Source of the DNA: Limimaricola soesokkakensis
GTDB taxonomy: Bacteria > Pseudomonadota > Alphaproteobacteria > Rhodobacterales > Rhodobacteraceae
Assembly (NCBI RefSeq): GCF_900172345.1
Contig: NZ_FWFY01000011.1
Location: 1 to 64,000 of the forward strand
Direction: 5' to 3'
Length of the DNA: 64,000 nt
The first letter of the stretch is position 1. Every line of letters begins with the position of its first letter. Under the pieces are notes generated by a model that did no database searches, was not told the DNA's origin, and saw nothing but the letters and a program-made list of their open reading frames with translations. The translations under genes were made by a program, and so were the position numbers. Of this stretch, positions 43,974 through 53,900 are shown piece by piece.

Positions 43974-46639
43974 CAGCTCAGCATGGTCTGCATGAGATCG
44001 GCCTGGCTCGCCGACATGGCCGCGAGTTCCGCTTTGGCCTCCGCCTGCGCGGCCTCCAGTTCGGCCATTCCCGCTTCGATCATACCGTCGGCAAGAAATG
44101 CGACCGCTTCCGAAGCAAGCGCTGCGGGCCCATTGGCACCGATCGGCGTGCCGTCTTCGACCAATCCTGCCTGATGGAGCAACGCGTCGCTGTAGACCTC
44201 GCCCTTCGCCATGAGCTGCGTATCCATGCCCCGATCGACGATTGTCGCGATGTTGGCCAGGAGGTTCGATCCGGTCACCATCTGTGCGCCCGGCAGCGCT
44301 GCAATCGCCTCCTGAAGCAGATCCACCCTGTCCGAGTCGCCGAGGACATTGATCTGGTCGATCCAGTTGATGGTGGTGAAGTCACCTTCGATCAGCAGCA
44401 CCTTGAGCAGCTCGACGCCCTCGAACAGGTCGAGACCCAGGATCTCCTGCTCAAGGGTTTCTGCGCCCTTCGCCAGCGCGGCACTGGCCTCGGCGAGCGC
44501 CGCCGGAAGCTTGGTGACGAGATCCTGTCCCTCGGTCTGGATGCGCGCCTCGTTGTAGGCGAGGTTTTCCGGAGCGGGGACGGCGGCTGGCTTCGCCAAG
44601 GGCTTCACCGCCGCAGCTTGGTCATCGGCCCCTCCATCGATCTTTGCCGGCTCGGCCTTGATCGGGAGAGGCTTGGCAGCGCTCGTGGCGTGCGCGGCGG
44701 GCTCAGCGGCTGCCATGGGCTTCAATCCTGCTTCGTGGCTTCCGGCTTTTACCGGGGCAGGATCAGTTTTTCCGGAGTTAGGCGAGGTAGTAGCCCCCCC
44801 ATTCGACGGTGGCCCAGCCACGGGCTCGGGCGAAATGGTCGGGGATACGGATTTTGCCGGAGCCGAAACATGTTCAGAGGTGTTGGTGGCTTTGGCCGTC
44901 GGTGCCGTCTGCTGAAGGTTTTCGGAGACCGGCTCCTTCGCTTGCGCCCTGCCCGGTTGGACACCGCCGTTCATGGCAAGATGCTGATCCATGCCGGCCC
45001 CACCCTTGAGTTCCGTGGCAGCCACTGTTGAGACATTCGAAGGGGCGGTGGAGAGCGGCTTCGCCTCGGGCTCGTTGGGTATCGACTTCCTTCCTACCTC
45101 GTCGCTTTTTTTCGTCGCATGCTGCACCGGCGCCGTGGGATTCAGCGTTGGAAGCGGCTGCGGCTCGGGCTTCGACGCCGTCGCGATCGGCTGTTCGATC
45201 GTGTCGTCATCGACCAGCAGGTTCACCTGACGGATCAGGTTCACGTCGATCATCTGACCGCCGACAATGATCAGGTCGAAAACCCAGCCGAACTGGTTCA
45301 GCACTGCAAGATTGTCGAGCTGGTTTTCACCCAGCCCGAGATGCAGACCCCCCGAACCGATTTCGATGCGTGCGACGTCTGAGTCATTTGCGAAATTATA
45401 CTGTTGCAGGCCGTTGATCTGGACCAGATCGCCGCTGATCCGGGCAATCGCCCAGCCGGACGGCTGCTGTCCCGCCGTGATCTCGGCGCGGTCCGGATCA
45501 GGGGTGGTGATGATCGAAGCGGCGTTCTGAGCCAGCGACGGCGCGCCTGTCGCTACTGCGCCTTGGTCGCGGTCGAACACCATGTTCAACTGCGAGACGG
45601 CATCGAAACGATGCACGTCACCCTCCACGGTGATGACCGGCGCATCGAGCCAGTCAGAAGTGATCGTGACTTCGTTGACCAGCTTGTTCGCGCCGGTGAC
45701 GACGAGCGGCCCCGCCTGTTCAGCGGCGGCGGACGAGGGTTGCATCCCCTCAGCAAGCCCCTCAAGCGCCCGGTCCCAGCCGGTTGCGAAGTCCGGAACG
45801 ATCTCGCCGCTCTCGTTCCCATCATCGCCGATTGGCTCGTCCCCGCGCTTGGCCGGGCTGACCTCGGTCTCCTCCCCACCCTGCGCCGCGGCCTCGCGGG
45901 TCAGGAATTCCGGCCAGAGCGTCTGCCAGTCCGGCAGGGTATCGACCGCGACGCCGTCGACATATGGCCTCTCCGCCTCTGGTCCGTGCAGAACGACGGC
46001 GTCGAGCACGCCACCGGCAAGTTGCCCGGCGGCCTCGATGATGGCGGGTGTCATCGTTGCCCAATCGAGAGTGCCAACGGTCCCCTCCGCCAGGAGAGGC
46101 AGTGGCGCCGAAAGTGGCGACAGCGCGAGAACTTGCTCCGTCAGCGTATGCATCAGTTGCGGCAGACCCGAAATCTGGGCCATCAGCGAGGGATCGACGT
46201 CACCGAACCAATCTGTGTCATCGAGCCTGTTGATCATGTGGAACAGTGCCACGACGCTCGAGGGCGGCGGCAACTCATAGGGCAGCACGAGGCGGGGCCC
46301 CGCGCCATCCGAAGCAGGGCCGGGCGCGTCCTGCAGCGCCGGCGAGGGCATGACGATCACGATCTCGGGCTGCGGCGCGTCCGCCGGTCGGGCCGGCATA
46401 GCGAGGATCCAGAAAGGCGTGGGGGGCAGCGGCTGGTAGGCGATCTGGGGTTCCAGATCCTCTAGCGGATGCTCGGGCTTGAGATGCAGCCCCTTGAACG
46501 CGATATCCCCCAGATCCTCATCCGGGGGGCGCTGTGCCGCGATCTTGTCGTACTGCGCCCTGAGGCGTCCATTCTCCTCCGCCAGTTCGAACGCGCCAAT
46601 GAAATGCGCAATGGATTCGGTGACACGGTCCATCGACAT
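43973..46639 (-). CDS. Unrecognised 888-residue protein with 21-residue repeats, linked to type I secretion
   Basis: I do not recognise this family. The N-terminus (VTESIAHFIGAFELAEENGRLR) is helical and no signal peptide is seen. Four gap-free 21-residue repeats start at residues 338, 401, 459 and 750, and a fifth degenerate one at 811. Their pattern is h-x-G-D-h-x-x-h-N-x-h-x-Q-h-N-h-h-x-D-x-D. Three of them are preceded 22-24 residues earlier by a G-x-N-x-L-x-N-x-x-x-I element (about 318, 437, 791). Residues 480-690 are a Pro/Ala/Lys linker, and the C-terminus is an Ala/Glu/Met helix. It is coupled by 1 nt to the exporter gene, so it is a probable exported or anchoring component. Confidence 0.75.
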   Translation of the reverse strand: MSMDRVTESIAHFIGAFELAEENGRLRAQYDKIAAQRPPDEDLGDIAFKGLHLKPEHPLEDLEPQIAYQPLPPTPFWILAMPARPADAPQPEIVIVMPSPALQDAPGPASDGAGPRLVLPYELPPPSSVVALFHMINRLDDTDWFGDVDPSLMAQISGLPQLMHTLTEQVLALSPLSAPLPLLAEGTVGTLDWATMTPAIIEAAGQLAGGVLDAVVLHGPEAERPYVDGVAVDTLPDWQTLWPEFLTREAAAQGGEETEVSPAKRGDEPIGDDGNESGEIVPDFATGWDRALEGLAEGMQPSSAAAEQAGPLVVTGANKLVNEVTITSDWLDAPVITVEGDVHRFDAVSQLNMVFDRDQGAVATGAPSLAQNAASIITTPDPDRAEITAGQQPSGWAIARISGDLVQINGLQQYNFANDSDVARIEIGSGGLHLGLGENQLDNLAVLNQFGWVFDLIIVGGQMIDVNLIRQVNLLVDDDTIEQPIATASKPEPQPLPTLNPTAPVQHATKKSDEVGRKSIPNEPEAKPLSTAPSNVSTVAATELKGGAGMDQHLAMNGGVQPGRAQAKEPVSENLQQTAPTAKATNTSEHVSAPAKSVSPTISPEPVAGPPSNGGATTSPNSGKTDPAPVKAGSHEAGLKPMAAAEPAAHATSAAKPLPIKAEPAKIDGGADDQAAAVKPLAKPAAVPAPENLAYNEARIQTEGQDLVTKLPAALAEASAALAKGAETLEQEILGLDLFEGVELLKVLLIEGDFTTINWIDQINVLGDSDRVDLLQEAIAALPGAQMVTGSNLLANIATIVDRGMDTQLMAKGEVYSDALLHQAGLVEDGTPIGANGPAALASEAVAFLADGMIEAGMAELEAAQAEAKAELAAMSASQADLMQTMLS

Positions 46640-46762
46640 GCTGCGCTCCTTGCCCCGGGGCCATGATGCCCGCCTCTGCTACGGCAGGCCTCCGGCTCAT
46701 TTGCGCCGCCATCGCGGCGCGGATCCGGGGCCGGATCGCTCCGGCCCCGGGATTGCGAGGAT

Positions 46763-49700
46763 TTACATCCCGTCGTCGTCTTCACCGATGTAGTGGGAGC
46801 TGAAGGATCCCCCGACCACGTTCATGTCCACCGTGTTGCCGAGCACGTTCGCGCCCATCACGATGTCCTGGTTGAAGGCGGAGGTGTCGACCTGGGCGGC
46901 GGCGGAGGCATAGGATTCCCCCGTCACGTAGCCGTCGTCGCCATTCGACGACCCCCAGGTACCGGCATCGCCCGCAGCGCCTCCATCGCCGGCATATGCA
47001 GCGCCGGCATGACCGCCCGTTCCGGCCCCGCCCATGGAACTGCCGCCCATGGCCTCGCCGCCGGCGGCCAGGCCGCTGGCCGCGCCGGTGGTCGTCATCG
47101 CGCCGGTAGCGCCACCAGCACCACTCATCGCCGAGACCTCGCCCATCGAGGTATTGGCCGCCTCGACCATGTTGCCAGCATCGGCCATGCCGCCGTCACC
47201 GGTGTCGATGTCCGAGTCGTTGTCGGCCATCGACTCCGCCAGCGCTTCGGCGGCGAGATCCGACATCCCGCCATAGCCGCTCGTGCCGTCGGCATAGCCG
47301 TCGGCCATGCTGTCGGAGGTGGCGTCGGTATCCGAGTTGGTAGCACCTCCGACGCCGCCGGTCCCGTTCGCCTCGGCATTGCCATCGGCCATGCCGGAAA
47401 CGTCGCTGGTCGCCGCAGCGTCGGCATTGCCGCCCGTTGCGGTGCTGCCGCCGGTGCCGCTCCCGGTCGCGTCGGCATCGTTGTTGGCAGCGGCCTCGCC
47501 ACCAAAGCCACTCTCGGAGTCCGTCGAGCCGGTGCCGTGCACTTCCGAGTCGTCATCGGTCTCGGCGTGACCGGCCCCGCCCATGCCGCCAGCGCCGTCC
47601 GCAGCGGCATCACCGGAGACGGCTCCAGACACCATGCCGGTCGTGAGCGTGCCCGCGCCACCGGCACCGCTGGCATTGCCGTCGGAGCTGGAGCGGTTGT
47701 CGGCCATGGCATCGTTGTCGGTGGAACCACCGCCGCCATCGCCGCTGTCAGAGTCGATGCTGCCCATGGCATCAGCCATGGCATCGTTATCGGCCGAGGC
47801 CGGGCCGCCTGCGACATCGCCGGACACGGCGTCGTTCCGCGCATCGCCGGAGCCGTCACTGGCCGAAGTGCCGCCGTCACCCATGGATGCGCCGCCAGCG
47901 CCACCGTCGTTGTCGGTGGCCGCGTCACCCCGGGCCTCGGCCATATGCGCAGCATCCGCCGCGCCGCCATCGCCCGACTCGGAGTCGGTCGAGTTGCCGG
48001 TGCTGGCCATGGCGCTGTCGGTATTGGTAGCGTCGCCGCCAAGTCCATCTCCGCCATCGCCATCGCTGCGGGCATCGCCGGAAACATCGCTACCGGCCAT
48101 GCCTGCAGTGGCGTCGGAGGCGCCGCCTGTGCTGGTGCCGCCCGTGCCCGGGCCATCGCCGGTGCCGTTCGCATTGGCCGGGCCGGCATCGCCGGTATTA
48201 GTCCCGCCGGCACTTCCACGTGCGTCGTCGGCACCGGCATCGGCCGGATCTCCAGTGGCCCGCGCCATGGGCGCGGTATCCCCGGAGCCGTCGGCGCTCT
48301 GGTCTACCGTGTTGTAGGCCTCGCCGCCCTCCCCTTTGCCGTAGCCGGCACCGTCGGCACTGCCTGCGGCACCCGCCGTCGAAGCGGCGTCGGATGTGGC
48401 TGCGCCGTCGGCATGGCTGTCGGCATCGTTGTCGGTGTCCCCGCCCTCGCCGTCGCCGGCTTCGGCCGTACCCTGGGTCCGGGCATCGCTATCGCCCTCG
48501 ACGTCGCCGTCGATGTATCCGGCATCGCCCGCATCGGCATCGCCATATGCAGCGGCATCACCAGTGGCGTCAGCGTCGCCATATCCGTCACCACCGTCAC
48601 CCGTGTCGTGCGTGGCATCGGCGTAGGATTCCGAGTGGCCGGATCCGGCGGCATCCTGATTATTGTCGCCGCTATTGCCGGCTCGACTATCGGCATCTCC
48701 ATCAGTGGTGCCATCTGCGGCGGCATCGACATGGCCGTCGATATAGCCACCGTCACCGCCATCGCCATCGCCATCGGCATGAGCGTCAGCGGTACCTTCC
48801 ACATCGGTATCGACATAGCCGCTTTCGGCACCTTCGGCAGTTGCATCGGCCGTCGTCTCGCCATCGGCATGGCCAGTGGCGTCGGTCGTGGCTTCGCCAC
48901 CATCGCCACCGTCCCCGGAGGCGTCGCTGTCTGTCGCGCTGTCACCATGCACATCGACATCGCCATCGATATCACCGCCGCGCCCACCATCGGCATCGGC
49001 CGTCGAGGTGCTATCGGCCGTGCCGGTGCCGTTGCCCTCGCTATCGGCCCATCCACCGGTACCGCCATCGGCTGCGTTGTCGCTCCAGGCCGAACCGTCG
49101 GAATACTGGTGAGCCCAGGCGTCGCCATCGCCGCCATCGCCACCGTCGTCATCGGAGGTCGCCTGAGCGTCGCTTTGGGAATCGACATGGCTCTCGGTAT
49201 CGACGCTGCCGCTGTCGCCGCCCTCGCCATCGGCCCTCTGGTCAATGGTGTTGTCGGCGGTCGAGTCGTTGGTCGAGTCGTTATCGCCGCCGTGACCGCC
49301 CATGGCGTCAGACTGCGTGTCGATCTTGCCGCTTATGGTATCGTGGCCTTGCGCATAGGCATAGCCGCTGTCGCCACCATAGCCTCCAGCGGCTGTGGTA
49401 TCGCCGGTATCGCCACTCCTGCCGCCTTCGGCTGCCGCGTTGGCATCACCGGCATGACCTCCTTCGCCATTGCCGCCGGTGGAGTCGGCGTCGTCGCCGC
49501 CCTTGCCGCCTTCGCTCCCGGCCTCGATGCCCTCTTCGGCATGCGCGGTTCCACCATGGGCGCTGCCGTTCTGCTCGAACGTCCCGTCATTCGACAGATG
49601 CACGTCCGACAGCATGTCGTTGTCATCGAGATCGTTGCTGAGCACGTTCAGGAAGCCGGCGTCGTTGCCCTCCCCATTGAGCGAGTGGTTCAGGATGTTC

Positions 49701-50209
49701 TCGAGATCGAAATCGTCACCGGGGTTGTAGTCGATATCACCCTTCGCGGTGAGGATGTTCCCGATCTCCGAATGGTCGATGTCGATATCGGCGAGGTCAT
49801 TGTCCTCGTGGCCGGCGCCTTCGAGGTCGAGACCCACGCCCACGTCGACCCTCACGTCAACATCCACGTCGGAGTCGTTCGTGTTTTCGTTGACGTTGCT
49901 GTTGTCGCTATCCGCATTCGCCTCGGCTTTGCTACGCGCCGATGCTTCGTTCTCGTTGTGGTTCCGATTCACGTTGCTGTCGTGGTTCTCGTTCTCGTTT
50001 TGGTTCTTGTTGACGCTGTAGGACTTGCCGGCATGGTGCCCGTCATGGTCCTTGTCGCCTCTGTCGTGATCGCCCTTACCTTTCCCGTAGTGCACTTCCT
50101 TGCTTGTGGTTTCCGCGGCCGATGCGGCTTCAGCCGCCTCGATGGCCTCCCCCTGCGGGGCGGTACCGTCGCCCCAGCCGATGATCATGTTGTTGTTGCG
50201 TGTAGCCAT
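46763..50209 (-). CDS. Giant Gly/Asp/Ala-rich low-complexity protein, putative type I secreted matrix/adhesin
   Basis: 1148 residues from ATG 50209 (MATRNNNMIIGWGDG); a start six codons upstream is possible. No family recognised. Residues 1-60 contain a His/Asp/Lys patch and 66-112 are Asn/Glu-rich (VNKNQNENENHDSNVN). Residues 113-215 are acidic and more complex (DVDVDVRVDVGVGLDLEG; FLNVLSNDLDD). About 220-1100 is an irregular repeat of GDGG/GGAGG turns every 15-40 residues, separated by alternating Asp/Ala/Ser/Thr. I see no Cys and almost no Lys or Arg there. The C-terminal 34 residues are distinct (DIVMGANVLGNTVDMNVVGG, ending EDDDGM). Strongly acidic and lacking a signal peptide, it fits export by the adjacent ABC system. 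Confidence 0.75.
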   Translation of the reverse strand: MATRNNNMIIGWGDGTAPQGEAIEAAEAASAAETTSKEVHYGKGKGDHDRGDKDHDGHHAGKSYSVNKNQNENENHDSNVNRNHNENEASARSKAEANADSDNSNVNENTNDSDVDVDVRVDVGVGLDLEGAGHEDNDLADIDIDHSEIGNILTAKGDIDYNPGDDFDLENILNHSLNGEGNDAGFLNVLSNDLDDNDMLSDVHLSNDGTFEQNGSAHGGTAHAEEGIEAGSEGGKGGDDADSTGGNGEGGHAGDANAAAEGGRSGDTGDTTAAGGYGGDSGYAYAQGHDTISGKIDTQSDAMGGHGGDNDSTNDSTADNTIDQRADGEGGDSGSVDTESHVDSQSDAQATSDDDGGDGGDGDAWAHQYSDGSAWSDNAADGGTGGWADSEGNGTGTADSTSTADADGGRGGDIDGDVDVHGDSATDSDASGDGGDGGEATTDATGHADGETTADATAEGAESGYVDTDVEGTADAHADGDGDGGDGGYIDGHVDAAADGTTDGDADSRAGNSGDNNQDAAGSGHSESYADATHDTGDGGDGYGDADATGDAAAYGDADAGDAGYIDGDVEGDSDARTQGTAEAGDGEGGDTDNDADSHADGAATSDAASTAGAAGSADGAGYGKGEGGEAYNTVDQSADGSGDTAPMARATGDPADAGADDARGSAGGTNTGDAGPANANGTGDGPGTGGTSTGGASDATAGMAGSDVSGDARSDGDGGDGLGGDATNTDSAMASTGNSTDSESGDGGAADAAHMAEARGDAATDNDGGAGGASMGDGGTSASDGSGDARNDAVSGDVAGGPASADNDAMADAMGSIDSDSGDGGGGSTDNDAMADNRSSSDGNASGAGGAGTLTTGMVSGAVSGDAAADGAGGMGGAGHAETDDDSEVHGTGSTDSESGFGGEAAANNDADATGSGTGGSTATGGNADAAATSDVSGMADGNAEANGTGGVGGATNSDTDATSDSMADGYADGTSGYGGMSDLAAEALAESMADNDSDIDTGDGGMADAGNMVEAANTSMGEVSAMSGAGGATGAMTTTGAASGLAAGGEAMGGSSMGGAGTGGHAGAAYAGDGGAAGDAGTWGSSNGDDGYVTGESYASAAAQVDTSAFNQDIVMGANVLGNTVDMNVVGGSFSSHYIGEDDDGM

Positions 50210-50227
50210 GGTCCTGTCTCCGGACAA

Positions 50228-50858
50228 AAAGCTATCGCCGCCCCGCCAGTCATTTCAAAAGCGGTGATCTGCGATGGCATGTCAGTGATTTGGGATCGAT
50301 GAGCATTCCGGATCTACATTCCGAATGCGAGAAAACTCCGCCTGATCGGCGGCACGAATTAACCTCCCCTTGCGAAACGAGCAGCTTCGCCAGCCGCAGG
50401 AGATACCGGAAGACGCGGTTTACAATTTCCGTTTCATCGCAGAGCGCACACGCTTGCTACGACCGGTTGCAGCCGACGCCCAAATGTTGCGCAGAATGCA
50501 AAATTCTATCAGCCCGGAAAATGGTACTAATACCCATCTGGCCGAATGGGGGATAGCTCATAGGCACATTCACGAAAAGTTCCGGATCTTTACAATTTTC
50601 AACAAAACGTGATCAAGAATTTGCGTGAGATGCCGATTTGGGCAAGACTGTAGAAGCAGCCATCGCTCCGGTCGTAATGCTCTGTTAAGGCATTCGCTTT
50701 TGGCTCCTTCGCTCTTGCGTACACACGCGCTGGAGGAACCATCTACTCGGCAGTTCTTGCACCTAACCGATCGGTATATGGGTTAGCCCTGCCATTGGCC
50801 GTATTGTTCAGGCGCACCGATATCGAAGTCGTGTCAGTCCAATTTTATCGGGTGATTT
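50228..50858. promoter_or_regulatory. AT-richer divergent control region of the secretion locus
   Basis: A 631-bp space between the giant repeat protein (minus) and the LuxR regulator (plus), clearly richer in A+T than the flanks. Short open frames here lack ribosome sites and recognisable products. It is unusually long for this compact genome, as expected for a heavily regulated surface-structure promoter. It contains a 24-bp dyad at 50763-50786 (separate entry). Confidence 0.6.
50763..50786. promoter_or_regulatory. Dyad CTAACC-N12-GGTTAG upstream of luxR-type gene
   Basis: Two exact 6-bp inverted arms are separated by 12 nt, ending 72 bp before the regulator start codon. The size and symmetry suit a LuxR/FixJ-type dimer site, so it could be autoregulatory. 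Chance occurrence cannot be excluded from one copy. Confidence 0.3.
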
Positions 50859-51605
50859 ATGTTAAATCGTGAAAGAATATTTCAGGTTCAGGATCTGACA
50901 GAAGCCAATCCCCGAGGCCGCACGTCCATTCCTATTCTTGGAAGCGAGTTCTGCTTTCCCGAAGATTTGTTAAAGACACTCGCGGCGGAATTCGACAGCG
51001 TCGACTTCATGCGCACCGACAACCTCTCCACCATTTCCAAGCTTCGTGACGAACGCGGCAACCCGCGGCTCATGCTTATCGACGCCCAAAGGGTGACGAC
51101 CCGCGACGAGGTACTCGCCGCCGCCGAGGCCGCGGGAACCGACATGCTCGTTCTGGCCTATGGAGGGCGTGTCCCGGATCGAGACCTCCTGCTGAAGGGC
51201 CTGAACCAAGCCGAGCCCCCCCGGCTCGGGCTTCTACCGCTCAACGTACGGATCGACGTGCTTCTGGCGATGATGCGCCTGCTGCTCTGCGGCGAAATCC
51301 TCGTACCCGAGGCCGTGCTGAAAGTGCTTCTCGAAAATGGACAACACGTGCCTCTGGACGCTCCCGACGAAAGCGCGGAGCTGGTCGGGTCGGATCTGAC
51401 GCGCCGGGAATGGGAGGTGCTGTCGCTCTTGGCCGAGGGCAAGCAAAACAAGATCGTAGCCGCGGAGTTGGGGCTGTCGGAGCATACCGTCAAGCTCCAT
51501 ATCCACCACCTCATTCACAAGCTGGGCGTCTCGAACCGCACCGGCGCCGCGATCTGGTACCTCGCCCGGGGGGAGGCAGCCGATATTCTACCTGACAAGT
51601 CATGA
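50859..51605 (+). CDS. LuxR/CsgD-like transcriptional regulator
   Basis: 248 residues. The C-terminal LuxR HTH is complete (LTRREWEVLSLLAEGKQNKIVAAELGLSEHTVKLHIHHLIHKLGVSNRTGAAI, about residues 180-235). The N-terminal 130 residues resemble a degenerate receiver (PRLMLIDAQRV; TDMLVLAYGGR) without a clear full acidic pocket, as in CsgD/VpsT-type matrix regulators. It diverges from the giant repeat protein gene and is the natural candidate to control it. Its stop overlaps the start of the next gene by 4 nt (ATGA). That it responds to phosphorylation or c-di-GMP is speculation. Confidence 0.85.
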   Translation: MLNRERIFQVQDLTEANPRGRTSIPILGSEFCFPEDLLKTLAAEFDSVDFMRTDNLSTISKLRDERGNPRLMLIDAQRVTTRDEVLAAAEAAGTDMLVLAYGGRVPDRDLLLKGLNQAEPPRLGLLPLNVRIDVLLAMMRLLLCGEILVPEAVLKVLLENGQHVPLDAPDESAELVGSDLTRREWEVLSLLAEGKQNKIVAAELGLSEHTVKLHIHHLIHKLGVSNRTGAAIWYLARGEAADILPDKS

Positions 51606-52129
51606 CGACCCGCGATGCCAGCACCTCAACACCTGCCGAGGCTAGCCTCAGCCCGTTCGATCAGCTGCTTCTGCTGGTGGGCCGGATGAATTACAGCTGG
51701 ACCAACACCGAAAGCCTTCTGATCCATTTGATCGCCGGGCTGGCCGGCACGACCAAGCAGTCCGCCGTCATCATCTACCTGACACTGAACACCACGCGGG
51801 CACGACTCGACCTCGTCGAGCGACTTGCCAAATCGGGCGGCATCACCGACGCGACCCGGAGCCGGATCCTCGCGGCCACGGCTCAGATCCGCAAGCACCA
51901 GTCCCTGCGAAACCGCTACAGCCATTCAATCTATTCCTTCGACACTGAAACCGGAGCGGCCCGCACGATCACCATGCGGATCGCGGATCGAAAGAATGCC
52001 CTCAAGATGGGTCAAAGCGACGCGATCGACGCCAGCGCGCTCGATCGGATCCGCGACACGATCGAGGCGCTGAAACAACTCAACCGCAAAATCTGGACCC
52101 TCGTCGTCGAGGAGGGATACCCGGTCTGA
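51602..52129 (+). CDS. Small helical protein of unknown function, HEPN-like
   Basis: 175 residues, not recognised. The sequence is mostly helical (PFDQLLLLVGRMNYSWTNTESLLIHLIAGL; RARLDLVERLAKSGG; ALDRIRDTIEALKQLNRKIWTLV). It contains SLRNRYSHSIY, where R103-x4-H108 matches the R-x4-6-H motif of HEPN-fold proteins, in the expected place between two helices. It is translationally coupled to the LuxR gene (ATGA overlap), so it probably acts with that regulator. A perfect hairpin terminator follows. The HEPN assignment is a suggestion only. Confidence 0.65.
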   Translation: MTTRDASTSTPAEASLSPFDQLLLLVGRMNYSWTNTESLLIHLIAGLAGTTKQSAVIIYLTLNTTRARLDLVERLAKSGGITDATRSRILAATAQIRKHQSLRNRYSHSIYSFDTETGAARTITMRIADRKNALKMGQSDAIDASALDRIRDTIEALKQLNRKIWTLVVEEGYPV

Positions 52130-52197
52130 GGAGGCCGCACGCTCGGGAAGATGCGCGCTGCGGCCTTGCCCGTGGCGTCTCGATTGATACCGGATTG

Positions 52198-52234
52198 CAA
52201 TGAGCCGGACCCGAACGGCGGGTCCGGCTCATTG
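52198..52234. terminator. Bidirectional hairpin terminator
   Basis: A perfect 16-bp inverted repeat (52198-52213 with 52219-52234) has a 5-nt loop AACGG. It lies between the convergent HEPN-like gene (plus) and guaB (minus), so it can end both transcripts. There is no strong T tract on either side. Confidence 0.75.
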
Positions 52235-52270
52235 CTCTATGAGATGGAATCCTCGGGAAGGCCGGCGCCT

Positions 52271-53857
<1,587 letters not shown>

Positions 53858-53900
53858 CTATGGTCCGCGCAAACGACCCCGCCGCCCCGAAAGGCCCGCC

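Noticed and set aside
47000-49700. CRISPR array or tandem DNA satellite
   Set aside because: The DNA looks repetitive but unit lengths vary and there are no identical direct repeats with unique spacers. The periodicity follows codons of the GD-rich protein.
46763-50209. Classical RTX toxin or haemolysin
   Set aside because: The consensus Ca-binding nonapeptide GGxGxDxUx is not present in tandem and there is no enzymatic or pore-forming domain. Only Gly/Asp richness and the adjacent exporter are shared.
46793-50302. 1169-codon plus-strand open frame opposite the GD-rich gene
   Set aside because: Its translation is a Val/Ile/Gly/Ala/Arg mixture that only mirrors the repeat of the opposite strand, and it has no start signal or domain. 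The minus-strand reading has a proper start, structured ends and a coherent context.
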